From Fusobacteriaceae bacterium (lineage in GTDB: Bacteria; Fusobacteriota; Fusobacteriia; Fusobacteriales; Fusobacteriaceae), in assembly GCA_031272775.1 (NCBI GenBank), contig JAISTB010000014.1, forward strand, positions 17,566 through 81,565: 64,000 bases of DNA, in the 5' to 3' direction. The translations under genes were made by a program, and so were the position numbers. A model generated the notes under the pieces. It did not search any database. It saw nothing but the letters and a program-made list of their open reading frames with translations, and had not been told where the DNA came from. Positions 8,912 to 16,552 of this stretch are shown piece by piece; the first letter of the stretch is position 1; the number at the start of each line of letters is the position of its first letter.

Positions 8912-10135
8912 ATGTATATCTATCGACACATTGAACCCGTTATCAAACGCATCGCAAAGCGAAAACCCGTCGTTGTCGTCACCGGCCCGCGACAGGTGGG
9001 CAAATCGACGACGCTCAAAGAAATTCTGAAGGATACGAATTACGTGGCCCTCGACCGGCCGCTCGTCCGGCAGAGCGCCATGGAAACCCCTTCGTTGTTT
9101 TTCGAGGTGAACAAGCCCCCGATTATTGTCGATGAAATCCAAAAAGCCGCGTCTTTATTTGAGTATATCAAAGATCTTGTCGATACGGATAAAACAAAAG
9201 GCCGGTTTTTCTTGACCGGCTCCCAAAGCTTGAAGCTCATGAAAAACGTCAGCGACAGCCTCGCGGGAAGAGCGGGCGTCATTCGGCTGCTCGGTCTGTC
9301 CGTCCGGGAAATCCTGGGATCGGCGGAACGGGCGCCCTTTGTTCCGGACGCGCCTTATTTGAGAGAACCGGCCCGTCAAGGGCTTGATTATACGGAATTG
9401 ACCCGCACGATCCACCGGGGTTTTTATCCCGAACTCTACGAAACCGAAAGCGAACCCGGCGACTGGAATGATTTCTATAGTTCGTATTTTCAGACCTACA
9501 TCGAACGGGATATTCGGGATGTGCTGAATATTCAGGACGAGAGCGCTTTTATCAAATTCGTCCGGGCCGCGGCGGCGCTTACTGGCGAACTGGTCAATTA
9601 CGCCACGCTGGCCGAAATCTGCGGTAAAGACGTCAAGACGTGCAAAGCCTGGCTGTCGGCCCTGGTGTCAAGCGGCCTTGTCTACACGCTCGAACCCTAT
9701 TACAACAATCATCTGAAGCGGATGATCAAGACGCCCAAACTTTATTTTTTGGATACGGGATTCGCCTGCTGGCTTTCGGGCTGGAACACGCCGGAGCAGC
9801 TCGCTCGCGGCGCCCGTTGGGGCCATATTTTTGAGACTTTCGTCGTTGCGGAAATCCTGAAAAGCTGGTACAACGACGGCATTGTGAACGCCCCACTGTA
9901 CTTTTACCGGGACAACGACAAAAACGAGATTGATCTCGTGATCGAAAACGGCGATACGCTTTATCCCGTGGAAATCAAGACAACCGCGGATCCGTCGAAA
10001 TCCATGATCAAAAATTTCCGTTGTCTCGACAGCATTCCGGAAAAGAAAAGAGGGCAGGGCGCGCTGATCTGCCCGGCAAAGGAATTCCTGCCGCTGACGG
10101 AAGACGTCTGGATCGTACCGGCGGGCAGATTGTAA
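8912..10135 (+). CDS. AAA+ ATP-binding protein with DUF4143 domain (first copy)
   Basis: A 407-residue protein with an N-terminal P-loop ATPase (VVTGPRQVGKSTTLKEI, residues about 22-38), a Walker B-like PPIIVDEIQKA near 69, a sensor-like FFLTGSQSL near 104, and a C-terminal DUF4143 domain. Late in the protein EIDLVIENGDTLYPVEIK has the shape of a PD-(D/E)xK-type core (Asp, then Glu-x-Lys), as is common in this family. The biological role of the family is unsettled; members are scattered, often several per genome, in anaerobes and archaea. A second, divergent copy lies at 41463-42749. The gene has a strong promoter of its own and is followed by 33-bp tandem repeats. Confidence 0.88.
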   Translation: MYIYRHIEPVIKRIAKRKPVVVVTGPRQVGKSTTLKEILKDTNYVALDRPLVRQSAMETPSLFFEVNKPPIIVDEIQKAASLFEYIKDLVDTDKTKGRFFLTGSQSLKLMKNVSDSLAGRAGVIRLLGLSVREILGSAERAPFVPDAPYLREPARQGLDYTELTRTIHRGFYPELYETESEPGDWNDFYSSYFQTYIERDIRDVLNIQDESAFIKFVRAAAALTGELVNYATLAEICGKDVKTCKAWLSALVSSGLVYTLEPYYNNHLKRMIKTPKLYFLDTGFACWLSGWNTPEQLARGARWGHIFETFVVAEILKSWYNDGIVNAPLYFYRDNDKNEIDLVIENGDTLYPVEIKTTADPSKSMIKNFRCLDSIPEKKRGQGALICPAKEFLPLTEDVWIVPAGRL

Positions 10136-10140
10136 AGGGC

Positions 10141-10224
10141 ATTCCTTCGGAAAACGTGTATGAACCAGCAGTTATTCCTTCGAATTATGTGTATGAACCG
10201 GCAATTATTCCTTCGGAAAATGTG
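10141..10224 (+). repeat. 33-bp tandem direct repeats, about 2.5 copies
   Basis: Units begin at 10141, 10174 and 10207, each with ATTCCTTCG at the left and, in the two full copies, GTGTATGAACC in the middle. They start 5 bases after the stop codon of the DUF4143 gene. The unit length is a multiple of three, so the repeat reads as a peptide repeat, but no good start codon or ribosome binding site drives that frame. Confidence 0.85.
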
Positions 10225-10277
10225 ATAGTCCGATATTTTGGCGGGTTTTAGAGGCACTCCGAAGGAATTTTTATTTT
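10207..10277 (+). terminator. Hairpin ending in T-run formed with the last repeat unit
   Basis: ATTCCTTCGGA (10207-10217) is perfectly complementary to TCCGAAGGAAT (10258-10268), with a 40-base loop, followed by TTTTATTTT. The same right arm could also pair with the first repeat at 10141. The long loop makes terminator function uncertain. Confidence 0.45.
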
Positions 10278-10319
10278 CCAGCAAAAAAAATTTCCGCCCC
10301 ACATAAATTCTACACATTT

Positions 10320-10344
10320 TTTTGCTACAGTACAGGTAGCAAAA
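10320..10344. promoter_or_regulatory. Hyphenated palindrome before the metal operon, candidate operator
   Basis: TTTTGCTAC (10320-10328) and GTAGCAAAA (10336-10344) are perfect 9-base inverted arms around AGTACAG. The site sits 17 bases before the first start codon of the operon. It does not match the CopY box or a CsoR site exactly. Confidence 0.5.
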
Positions 10345-10360
10345 GAAGGGAGATGATCAC

Positions 10361-10498
10361 ATGTCAATTTTTCAGCGGATCAGAAAAGCAGTCGGGGACT
10401 TTCTGAACAGACTGGGGCAAAAAAACAGCGAGGCCTTCGACGGCGAAGTACCGGATTGCTGTAAAATCAACCGAAAACCGGAACACAAAACCAAATGA
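10361..10498 (+). CDS. Small Cys-Cys protein resembling LDCC-motif putative metal-binding proteins
   Basis: A 45-residue protein with a basic amphipathic N-terminal helix (MSIFQRIRKAVGDFLNRLG) and a C-terminal PDCCKINRK. The general plan, a short helix then a D-C-C motif, resembles the small LDCC-motif putative metal-binding proteins found in anaerobes. GAAGGGAGATGATCAC gives it a good ribosome binding site. Its last bases overlap an ATG of the next gene (ATGA at 10495-10498), so translation is probably coupled. As the first gene of a metal-transport operon, the vicinal cysteines may bind Cu(I) or a related ion; this is inference. Confidence 0.6.
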   Translation: MSIFQRIRKAVGDFLNRLGQKNSEAFDGEVPDCCKINRKPEHKTK

Positions 10499-11850
10499 CG
10501 GGGTGCGGAAAAATGGATGAAGTATTTCGGAAAGAAACATTGCGCATCGGCGGGATGACCTGCGTCAACTGCCAGAACAAAATCGAAAGGAAACTGAAAG
10601 ACACGGAGGGAATCCGGGATATTCGCGTCAGTTACAACGACGGGACCGCTGTTGTAACCTACGATACGTCCCTGATTTCCCTCGAAGGCATCAAAAACAT
10701 CATCGCGAAGCTCGATTATGAGGTCCTGGGCAAAAATACGGGCGGCGCGACAAAGGATCAGCTCCTCGCCGTAGTTCTCTTTATCACCTGCGGGTACCTG
10801 ATTCTGCGCATGCTGGGCGTGACCCATTTTCTCCAAATGTTTCCGGTCGTCAGGGCCCGGACCGGTTACCCGGTGCTGTTCCTGATCGGCGTATTCACGT
10901 CCTTCCATTGCATCGCCATGTGCGGCGGCATCAACCTGACCCAGTGCATCGGCGGCGGTTCTTCCTCTCTGCTTCCGAGCGCTCTCTACAACGGCGGCCG
11001 AATCATTTCCTACACGATCGTCGGCGCCATCGTCGGCGTCATCGGATCCGTCGTGGAATTCCCGGGGGCCTTCAGGGGAATCGTGCAGATTGTCGCCGGG
11101 ATTTTCATGGTCATCATGGGCGTCAATCTGCTGGGCCTCTTTACAGGGCTCCGTCGCTTCAATCTGCGATTGCCGCGCTTTTTCTCCCATAAGATTGAGG
11201 GGACGAAGGAAAAGAGCAAGAGTCCTCTGATTGTGGGTTTGCTGAACGGTCTGATGCCCTGCGGCCCCTTGCAGGCCATGCAATTGTATGCCCTTTCCAC
11301 GGGGAGCGCCGTGGAAGGCGGGCTCTCCATGCTGGCCTTTTCGCTGGGGACCCTGCCGCTGATGTTCGGTCTCGGGGCCCTGTCGACATTCCTCAGCCGA
11401 AAATCCGCAGACAAGATCCTGAAATTCGGGGCCGTTCTCGTGGTCTTTCTGGGAATCTCCATGTTCTCCGACGGCTGGGCCCTCTCGGGCCTGAAAATCC
11501 CCTTTGTGTCGGCCTATCTCGCGAAAATTACCGCCAAAAGCGAAAGAACGCCGGCGGTCACCACGGTCACCGTCGAGGACGGCGTGCAGATCGTCAAGAG
11601 CGAGCTCCGGAAATGGGAGCGCTACCCCTCGATCACGGTCAAAAAAGGACTGCCGGTCAAATGGACCATCGACGTCGAATACGGGGCCCTGAACGGCTGC
11701 AATGAGCGGATCGTGATTCCCGACTACGGCATTGAGCACACCTTCGCGGTCGGGGAAAACACCATTGAATTTACCCCCGACAAGGCCGGAAGGATCACCT
11801 ACAGCTGCTGGATGGGGATGTTGCGCGGCTACATCACCGTCGAAAATTAA
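10495..11850 (+). CDS. HMA - TauE/SafE membrane - cupredoxin-like fusion protein
   Basis: A 451-residue inner-membrane protein in three parts. Residues about 12-80 form a heavy-metal-associated domain with GGMTCVNCQNK. Residues about 85-350 are a TauE/SafE-type (UreH/DsbD-like) membrane domain with FHCIAMCGGINL and LNGLMPCGPLQAMQLY, whose conserved cysteines resemble transmembrane metal or thiol carriers. The last 95 residues form a periplasmic cupredoxin-like domain with Cys402, His415, Cys438 and Met440/442 as candidate ligands. It probably takes Cu(I) or another soft metal across or out of the membrane in concert with CopA and CopZ encoded downstream. Start is ATG 10495 (coupled to the previous gene) or ATG 10513. 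Confidence 0.8.
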   Translation: MTGCGKMDEVFRKETLRIGGMTCVNCQNKIERKLKDTEGIRDIRVSYNDGTAVVTYDTSLISLEGIKNIIAKLDYEVLGKNTGGATKDQLLAVVLFITCGYLILRMLGVTHFLQMFPVVRARTGYPVLFLIGVFTSFHCIAMCGGINLTQCIGGGSSSLLPSALYNGGRIISYTIVGAIVGVIGSVVEFPGAFRGIVQIVAGIFMVIMGVNLLGLFTGLRRFNLRLPRFFSHKIEGTKEKSKSPLIVGLLNGLMPCGPLQAMQLYALSTGSAVEGGLSMLAFSLGTLPLMFGLGALSTFLSRKSADKILKFGAVLVVFLGISMFSDGWALSGLKIPFVSAYLAKITAKSERTPAVTTVTVEDGVQIVKSELRKWERYPSITVKKGLPVKWTIDVEYGALNGCNERIVIPDYGIEHTFAVGENTIEFTPDKAGRITYSCWMGMLRGYITVEN

Positions 11851-11860
11851 GGAGGAAAAC

Positions 11861-11971
11861 ATGAATTTTCTGTACGCCCATTGGCACTGCATTCTGCCCC
11901 TGGCAGGCATCGTCATCGCGGTTCTCTTGATGAAAAAGCATGATGAAAAAAACGAAAAGGACGATCGCTGA
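11861..11971 (+). CDS. Small single-span membrane protein in metal operon
   Basis: A 36-residue protein, starting MNFLYAHWHCILPLAGIV, then a hydrophobic span and a charged C-terminus (KKHDEKNEKDDR). GGAGGAAAAC lies directly upstream of ATG 11861, 10 bases after the previous stop. The His-x-Cys at the membrane edge could hold a metal. No family is recognised; its size and position suggest an accessory subunit of the neighbouring transporter. The homopurine tract that follows begins at its stop codon. Confidence 0.6.
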   Translation: MNFLYAHWHCILPLAGIVIAVLLMKKHDEKNEKDDR

Positions 11972-12023
11972 AAAAAGAAAAAGAAAAGAAAAAGAAAAGA
12001 GAAAAAAGAGAAAAAAAAAGAAA
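11970..12023 (+). repeat. Homopurine (A/G-only) tract, 54 bases
   Basis: An uninterrupted run of A and G, mostly AAAAG units, between the small membrane protein and the DUF2318 gene. It lies in the untranslated gap of the operon. Confidence 0.9.
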
Positions 12024-12050
12024 TTGAAAAAATAAAATGAGGAGAGTATA

Positions 12051-12572
12051 ATGAAAAAAAGACTGTTTGGCGTTACCATCGCTTTACTTGTCGTGTTGAT
12101 TCACGCGCTTGCCTTTACCGCGCAGCCGGCCTTCGGATTTTTGCAAAAAGTCCTGGGTCCCTCGGTACAGGTCGCCTCAAAAGACGGGGAAATCCCCGTG
12201 ACAAAGGACGCCGACCTTATCATTCCCGTGGCGGAAGTCACGGAAAACGCGCGATTTTATCCCGTGGAGATCGAAGGGACGAAGCTCGAGGTTATCGCGG
12301 TCAGGGCCTCCGACGGCACGATCCGGACCGCCTTCAACACCTGTCAGGTCTGCTATGCCTCGGGCCGCGGCTACTACGTGCAGCAGGGAAAATATCTCGT
12401 CTGCCAGAATTGCGGCAACCGCTTCGGCATGGATCAGGTGGAGGTCCGTTCGGGCGGATGCAACCCGCTGCCCATTTTCCCCCAATACAAGGAGGTAAAC
12501 GACAGGGAGATCAAAATCAAGAAGGAATTCTTTTCCAAGGTACGGGAAATCTTTGCCAACTGGAAAAATTGA
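12051..12572 (+). CDS. DUF2318 (FtrD-like) membrane-anchored cysteine protein
   Basis: A 173-residue protein with an N-terminal membrane anchor or signal (residues about 4-30) and an exported domain. The pattern FNTCQVCYASGRGYY, then LVCQNCGNRFGM, then SGGCNPLP is that of DUF2318, the cysteine-rich domain of FtrD-type proteins associated with metal (iron/copper) uptake systems. Two CxxC pairs plus a further Cys could bind a metal or Fe-S cluster. GAGGAGAGTATA precedes the start. Its position between the TauE/SafE fusion and CopA suggests a role in handling metal or electrons at the outer face of the membrane. Confidence 0.8.
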   Translation: MKKRLFGVTIALLVVLIHALAFTAQPAFGFLQKVLGPSVQVASKDGEIPVTKDADLIIPVAEVTENARFYPVEIEGTKLEVIAVRASDGTIRTAFNTCQVCYASGRGYYVQQGKYLVCQNCGNRFGMDQVEVRSGGCNPLPIFPQYKEVNDREIKIKKEFFSKVREIFANWKN

Positions 12573-12611
12573 CGGATCATTTGAATATACGATAAAAGGA
12601 GTATAGTTTTC

Positions 12612-14870
12612 ATGGAAAGCAAAGTTTTGGATATCAGAGGCATGACCTGCGCCGCCTGCGCCCAGCGGATCGAACGGGCGGTCCGGAAAATGGAAGGGAT
12701 CGGCCTCATCAACGTCAACCTCGCTACGGAACGGGCCACGGTCTCCTTTGAGCCCGGGCGGATATCCCTCGACGACATCAAGGCCAAAATCGAAAAAATC
12801 GGCTATCAGGCGCTGGAGCTCGTCAAAAGGGACGCCGTCGACGGGGATAGAATCCGCAAACAGAAAGAAATCCGGACATTATGGACAAAGTTTATCATCG
12901 CGGCCGTATTTTCGCTGCCGTTGCTCTATATCGCCATGGCCCCCATGATCCGTTTCGTGCGCCTGCCTTTCCCGGCGGCCCTGGATCCCATGCAATTTTC
13001 CCTGCTGTACGCCCTGGTGGAGTTTTTGCTGGTATTGCCGGTCATCGGCGTCGGGTACAAGTTCTACACCGTGGGCTTCAAAGCCCTCGTCCAGCGGAGC
13101 CCCAACATGGATTCCCTGATCGCCGTGGGGACCTCGGCGGCCTTCCTCTACAGCGTCTACAATACCTGGCAGATCGCCGCCGGCAATTTTGCCGCCGTGG
13201 ACGCGCTCTACTACGAATCGGCGGGCGTCATCATCACGCTGATCCTCCTGGGGAAGTCCCTTGAAGCGGTATCCAAGGGCCGGACCAGCGAGGCCATCAA
13301 AAAACTGATGGGTCTCGCGCCCAAGACCGCCATCGTCGTGCGCTGCGACCATGAGCGGGAAATCCCCATCGAGGAAGTGGTCGTAGGCGATATCATCGTC
13401 GTCAAACCGGGCTCCAAGATCCCCGTGGACGGATCCGTCACAGAAGGACACACTTCCATAGACGAATCCATGCTGACCGGCGAGAGTATTCCCGTTGACA
13501 AGAAAGCCGGGGACAAAGTCTACGCGGCTTCCCTCAATACCACCGGAGCCATCCGCTTCCGGGCGGAAAAAATCGGCGCCGACACGGCCCTCGCCCAGAT
13601 CATCAAACTCGTGGAAGACGCTCAGGGCTCCAAGGCCCCCATCGCGCAATTAGCTGATATTGTGGCGGGATATTTCGTGCCCGTTGTCTGCGTCATCGCC
13701 GTCGTCGCGGGTATCGCCTGGTACCTGGGGACTCGCAACCTTAAATTCGCCATGACGATCTTTATCTCGATCCTCGTGATCGCCTGTCCCTGCGCGCTGG
13801 GCCTGGCGACCCCCACGGCCATCATGGTGGGAACCGGAAAAGGGGCGGAAAACGGGATTTTGATCAAAGGCGGCGAAGCCCTCGAAACGGCCCACAAGAT
13901 CAATACCATCGTATTTGATAAAACCGGCACCATTACCGAAGGAAAGCCCGAAGTGACCGATATCATCACAAACGGGAACCTTGACGGGAAGGAACTTCTG
14001 CGCTTGACGGCCTCCGCCGAAAAAAGCTCCGAGCACCCGCTGGGAGAAGCCATCGTCAATGAAGCGGCCGAAAAAGAGCTGGAACTCCTGACGGTAACGG
14101 AATTCTCAGCCCTTGTGGGACGCGGGATCGAAGCCCTTATGGACGGTAAACGGGTCCTCGTGGGAAACCGCAAGCTCATGGAAGAAAAAAGCATTTCCCT
14201 CGAAACGCTGGAAAAAGAGAGCGGAAGGCTGGCTTTGGAAGGCAAGACCCCCATGTACGCAGCCGTGGACGGGACGGCGGCGGGGATCATCGCCGTAGCC
14301 GACGTCGTGAAAAAATCCAGCTTCGCGGCCATCAAAAAATTGCATGAATTGGGGATCGAGGTCGCTATGATTACCGGAGACAACCGGCAGACCGCGACGG
14401 CCATCGCCCGGGAAGTGGGGATTGACCGGGTATTGGCGGAAGTGCTCCCCCAGGACAAATCCAACGAAGTCAAAAAACTCCAGAACGAAGGCCGGAAAGT
14501 GGCCATGGTTGGCGACGGCATAAACGACGCGCCGGCCCTGGCCCAGGCCGACATCGGGATCGCCATCGGATCGGGGACCGACGTCGCCATGGAATCGGCC
14601 GATATTGTTCTCATGCGTTCCGATCTCATGGATGTGCCGACGGCCATCGACCTCAGCAAACGGACGATCCGGAACATCAAGGAAAATCTCTTCTGGGCCT
14701 TCGGCTATAATGTCATCGGAATCCCCATCGCGGCGGGCGTTCTCCATCTCTTCGGAGGACCTCTCCTGAACCCCATCTTTGCCGCCGCCGCCATGAGTCT
14801 GAGTTCCGTTTCCGTATTGACCAACGCGCTGCGCTTGAAGCGATTCAAGCCGGCCACTGACAAAGGATAA
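12612..14870 (+). CDS. copA: Copper-translocating P1B-type ATPase
   Basis: A 752-residue inner-membrane P-type ATPase, probably exporting Cu(I). Order of parts: one N-terminal HMA domain (RGMTCAACAQR, residues about 7-17), membrane helices, actuator domain with MLTGESIPV, the ion-binding ACPCALGLATPTA (CPC) in a membrane helix, the phosphorylation motif VFDKTGTITEG, the SEHPLGEA nucleotide-binding loop, and the hinge MVGDGINDAPALAQ. All key residues of P1B-1 pumps are present and the length is typical. An AAGGAG lies 10 bases before ATG 12612. It is the catalytic centre of the surrounding operon. Confidence 0.96.
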   Translation: MESKVLDIRGMTCAACAQRIERAVRKMEGIGLINVNLATERATVSFEPGRISLDDIKAKIEKIGYQALELVKRDAVDGDRIRKQKEIRTLWTKFIIAAVFSLPLLYIAMAPMIRFVRLPFPAALDPMQFSLLYALVEFLLVLPVIGVGYKFYTVGFKALVQRSPNMDSLIAVGTSAAFLYSVYNTWQIAAGNFAAVDALYYESAGVIITLILLGKSLEAVSKGRTSEAIKKLMGLAPKTAIVVRCDHEREIPIEEVVVGDIIVVKPGSKIPVDGSVTEGHTSIDESMLTGESIPVDKKAGDKVYAASLNTTGAIRFRAEKIGADTALAQIIKLVEDAQGSKAPIAQLADIVAGYFVPVVCVIAVVAGIAWYLGTRNLKFAMTIFISILVIACPCALGLATPTAIMVGTGKGAENGILIKGGEALETAHKINTIVFDKTGTITEGKPEVTDIITNGNLDGKELLRLTASAEKSSEHPLGEAIVNEAAEKELELLTVTEFSALVGRGIEALMDGKRVLVGNRKLMEEKSISLETLEKESGRLALEGKTPMYAAVDGTAAGIIAVADVVKKSSFAAIKKLHELGIEVAMITGDNRQTATAIAREVGIDRVLAEVLPQDKSNEVKKLQNEGRKVAMVGDGINDAPALAQADIGIAIGSGTDVAMESADIVLMRSDLMDVPTAIDLSKRTIRNIKENLFWAFGYNVIGIPIAAGVLHLFGGPLLNPIFAAAAMSLSSVSVLTNALRLKRFKPATDKG

Positions 14871-14880
14871 GGTGAAAAAC

Positions 14881-15597
14881 ATGAAAAAATCGATAAAAAT
14901 TCTCGGGGTTGTTGTGCTTGTACTGGTACTCGTGGCCGTATTCCTCACATCCGTTCTGAAAAAAGCCGGCGGAAGCCTCGATGTGGTCGGCAAGGAATCC
15001 GTCACGACCTTTGAAACGGTCTTGAACTCTCTGCCCGAAAATGTCGCCGCCGATGAAAAACAGGGCGGTTGGGCCCTGACGGCTCCCGACGGTTCCGTGC
15101 GTTTCATCTGGAGCAAAGATTTCGGGAAAAGCCCTCTCTATGACGTCCTCCTGGAATTTGACGCCGCGCCCTTTGTAAGCGCGGGCCTCGATCCGGAAAA
15201 ACTGCCGCAAAATTATCGCGTGGACGGAGACAATATCGTCGTCGGGAGAAAACTGGGCGACGCCAAAAGCGCGGCCACCACGACGGCCCTTGCCGCCTAT
15301 CAGGAAATTGTGGGGAAATACCGCTCCGCCGTCGGTTATCACGGACAGCTGGACCATTACAATATCGATCTGGGCGGCGGCAACCTCTTTGAATGGGCCA
15401 AGGATTTCGCCAAAAATGGCGCCACCGGAGAAAATCAGGATAAGGACATTGTTTTCGTTCTGAACCCCGATCCCTTTACGGCGGCGGGCGTCGATCCCGC
15501 CAACGTGGAAGGCTGGGTTTACGGCGAAGTCGTCGTCGATATCGACAATAAACCGACCAATGTAATGAAGTTTTTAAAACCCTTTAACATCAAATAA
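14881..15597 (+). CDS. Membrane-anchored protein with duplicated domain, function unknown
   Basis: A 238-residue protein with an N-terminal membrane anchor (residues about 3-24) and an extracytoplasmic part containing an internal duplication. FIWSKDFGKSP...FDAAPFVSAGLDPEKL in the first half is echoed by FEWAKDFAKNG...LNPDPFTAAGVDPANVEGW in the second. I recognise no family. It lies 10 bases after copA and 24 bases before copZ, so it probably works with them, perhaps as an extracytoplasmic metal or copper-stress partner, but no Cys or Met-rich ligand set is obvious. ATG 14881 is preferred over the in-frame GTG 14872 because AAGGTG fits it better. Confidence 0.75.
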   Translation: MKKSIKILGVVVLVLVLVAVFLTSVLKKAGGSLDVVGKESVTTFETVLNSLPENVAADEKQGGWALTAPDGSVRFIWSKDFGKSPLYDVLLEFDAAPFVSAGLDPEKLPQNYRVDGDNIVVGRKLGDAKSAATTTALAAYQEIVGKYRSAVGYHGQLDHYNIDLGGGNLFEWAKDFAKNGATGENQDKDIVFVLNPDPFTAAGVDPANVEGWVYGEVVVDIDNKPTNVMKFLKPFNIK

Positions 15598-15621
15598 ATT
15601 CTATTTCCGGAGGTTATAAAA

Positions 15622-15831
15622 ATGACAAAATCTGTATTGAATGTGGAAGGCATGTCCTGTCAGCATTGCGTTAAGGCCGTAACGGAAGCGGTATCGGCTA
15701 TTCCCGGCGTATCGGACGTCGCGGTGAGTCTCGAAAAAAAGACCGTGACATTTACCCATGATCCCGAAAAAGCGCCCTTGAAGAAAATCGCCGATGAGAT
15801 CGAAGACATCGGCTATGACGTGAGCAAATAA
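15622..15831 (+). CDS. copZ: CopZ-like heavy-metal chaperone
   Basis: A 69-residue free HMA domain with VEGMSCQHCVKAV carrying the metal-binding CxxC, and a C-terminal IGYDVSK typical of copper chaperones. In the family it binds Cu(I) in the cytosol and hands it to the HMA domain or membrane entry site of CopA. CGGAGG lies upstream. It follows the duplicated-domain protein and precedes the response regulator by 18 bases. Copper is the likely metal from context; the sequence alone does not prove it. Confidence 0.9.
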   Translation: MTKSVLNVEGMSCQHCVKAVTEAVSAIPGVSDVAVSLEKKTVTFTHDPEKAPLKKIADEIEDIGYDVSK

Positions 15832-15849
15832 AAATCGCAGGAGGACATC

Positions 15850-16551
15850 ATGCCATCCGATCCGAAAACAATCCTCGCCGCAGACGACGAACCGAAGATT
15901 CTGGACGTGCTGTCCTCCTTTCTGAGCGCCAAGGGGTACCGGGTGCTGACGGCAAAAAACGGACGGGAAGCCCTGGCGGTCTTCGAGCGGGAGAATATCG
16001 CGCTGGTCCTCTTGGATCTTATGATGCCCGATATCCCGGGAGAGGAAGTCTGCCGGGCCATCCGGAAGAAATCCCGGGTTCCCTTGATCATGCTGACGGC
16101 CAAGGTCGAAGAGGAGGATCTCCTGCGGGGGCTCGCCATCGGCGCCGACGACTATATCACGAAACCCTTCAGTCTGAAAGAGCTGAACGCGCGGATAGAG
16201 GCGCTTTTGCGCAGATCAGGGAGCGATGTTTCGCGCTTTTCCGGGGAACTTTCCCTGGGAGGCGGAGACCTCACGGTGGATTTCGAAAAAAAACTCGTCC
16301 GCAAGAAAGGAAACGACGTGGCGCTCACGCCCAGCGAGCTCAAAATTCTCTCGGCCCTGATCAAAACCCCGGGAAAGGTCTTTTCCCGGGAGGATTTGAT
16401 CGAAAAGGCCCTGGGTCCGGATTTTGACGGCTATGACCGGGCCGTCGACGTCCATATCAAGAATTTACGCCAAAAAATCGAGGACGACACGAAAAATCCC
16501 CGCTATGTGCTGACCGTCCACGGTCTCGGCTACAAATTCGGGGGGATGTAA
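15850..16551 (+). CDS. OmpR-family response regulator
   Basis: A 233-residue DNA-binding response regulator. The receiver domain has acidic residues ADDEPK, the phospho-acceptor Asp in LLDLMMPD, the conserved Thr in MLTAKVE and Lys in YITKPFS. The C-terminal winged helix has ALTPSELKILSAL and a VDVHIKNLRQKIE recognition region. AGGAGGACATC precedes the ATG. The partner kinase gene follows at once, with its start one base after the stop region. As the last two genes of the metal operon, the pair probably senses metal or envelope stress and controls the operon, like CusRS. Confidence 0.92.
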   Translation: MPSDPKTILAADDEPKILDVLSSFLSAKGYRVLTAKNGREALAVFERENIALVLLDLMMPDIPGEEVCRAIRKKSRVPLIMLTAKVEEEDLLRGLAIGADDYITKPFSLKELNARIEALLRRSGSDVSRFSGELSLGGGDLTVDFEKKLVRKKGNDVALTPSELKILSALIKTPGKVFSREDLIEKALGPDFDGYDRAVDVHIKNLRQKIEDDTKNPRYVLTVHGLGYKFGGM

Positions 16552-16552
16552 A

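Noticed and set aside
10021..10251. Short frame with repeating IPSENVYEP peptide after the DUF4143 gene
   Set aside because: Overlaps the real gene in another frame and lacks a start signal; kept only as a DNA repeat.
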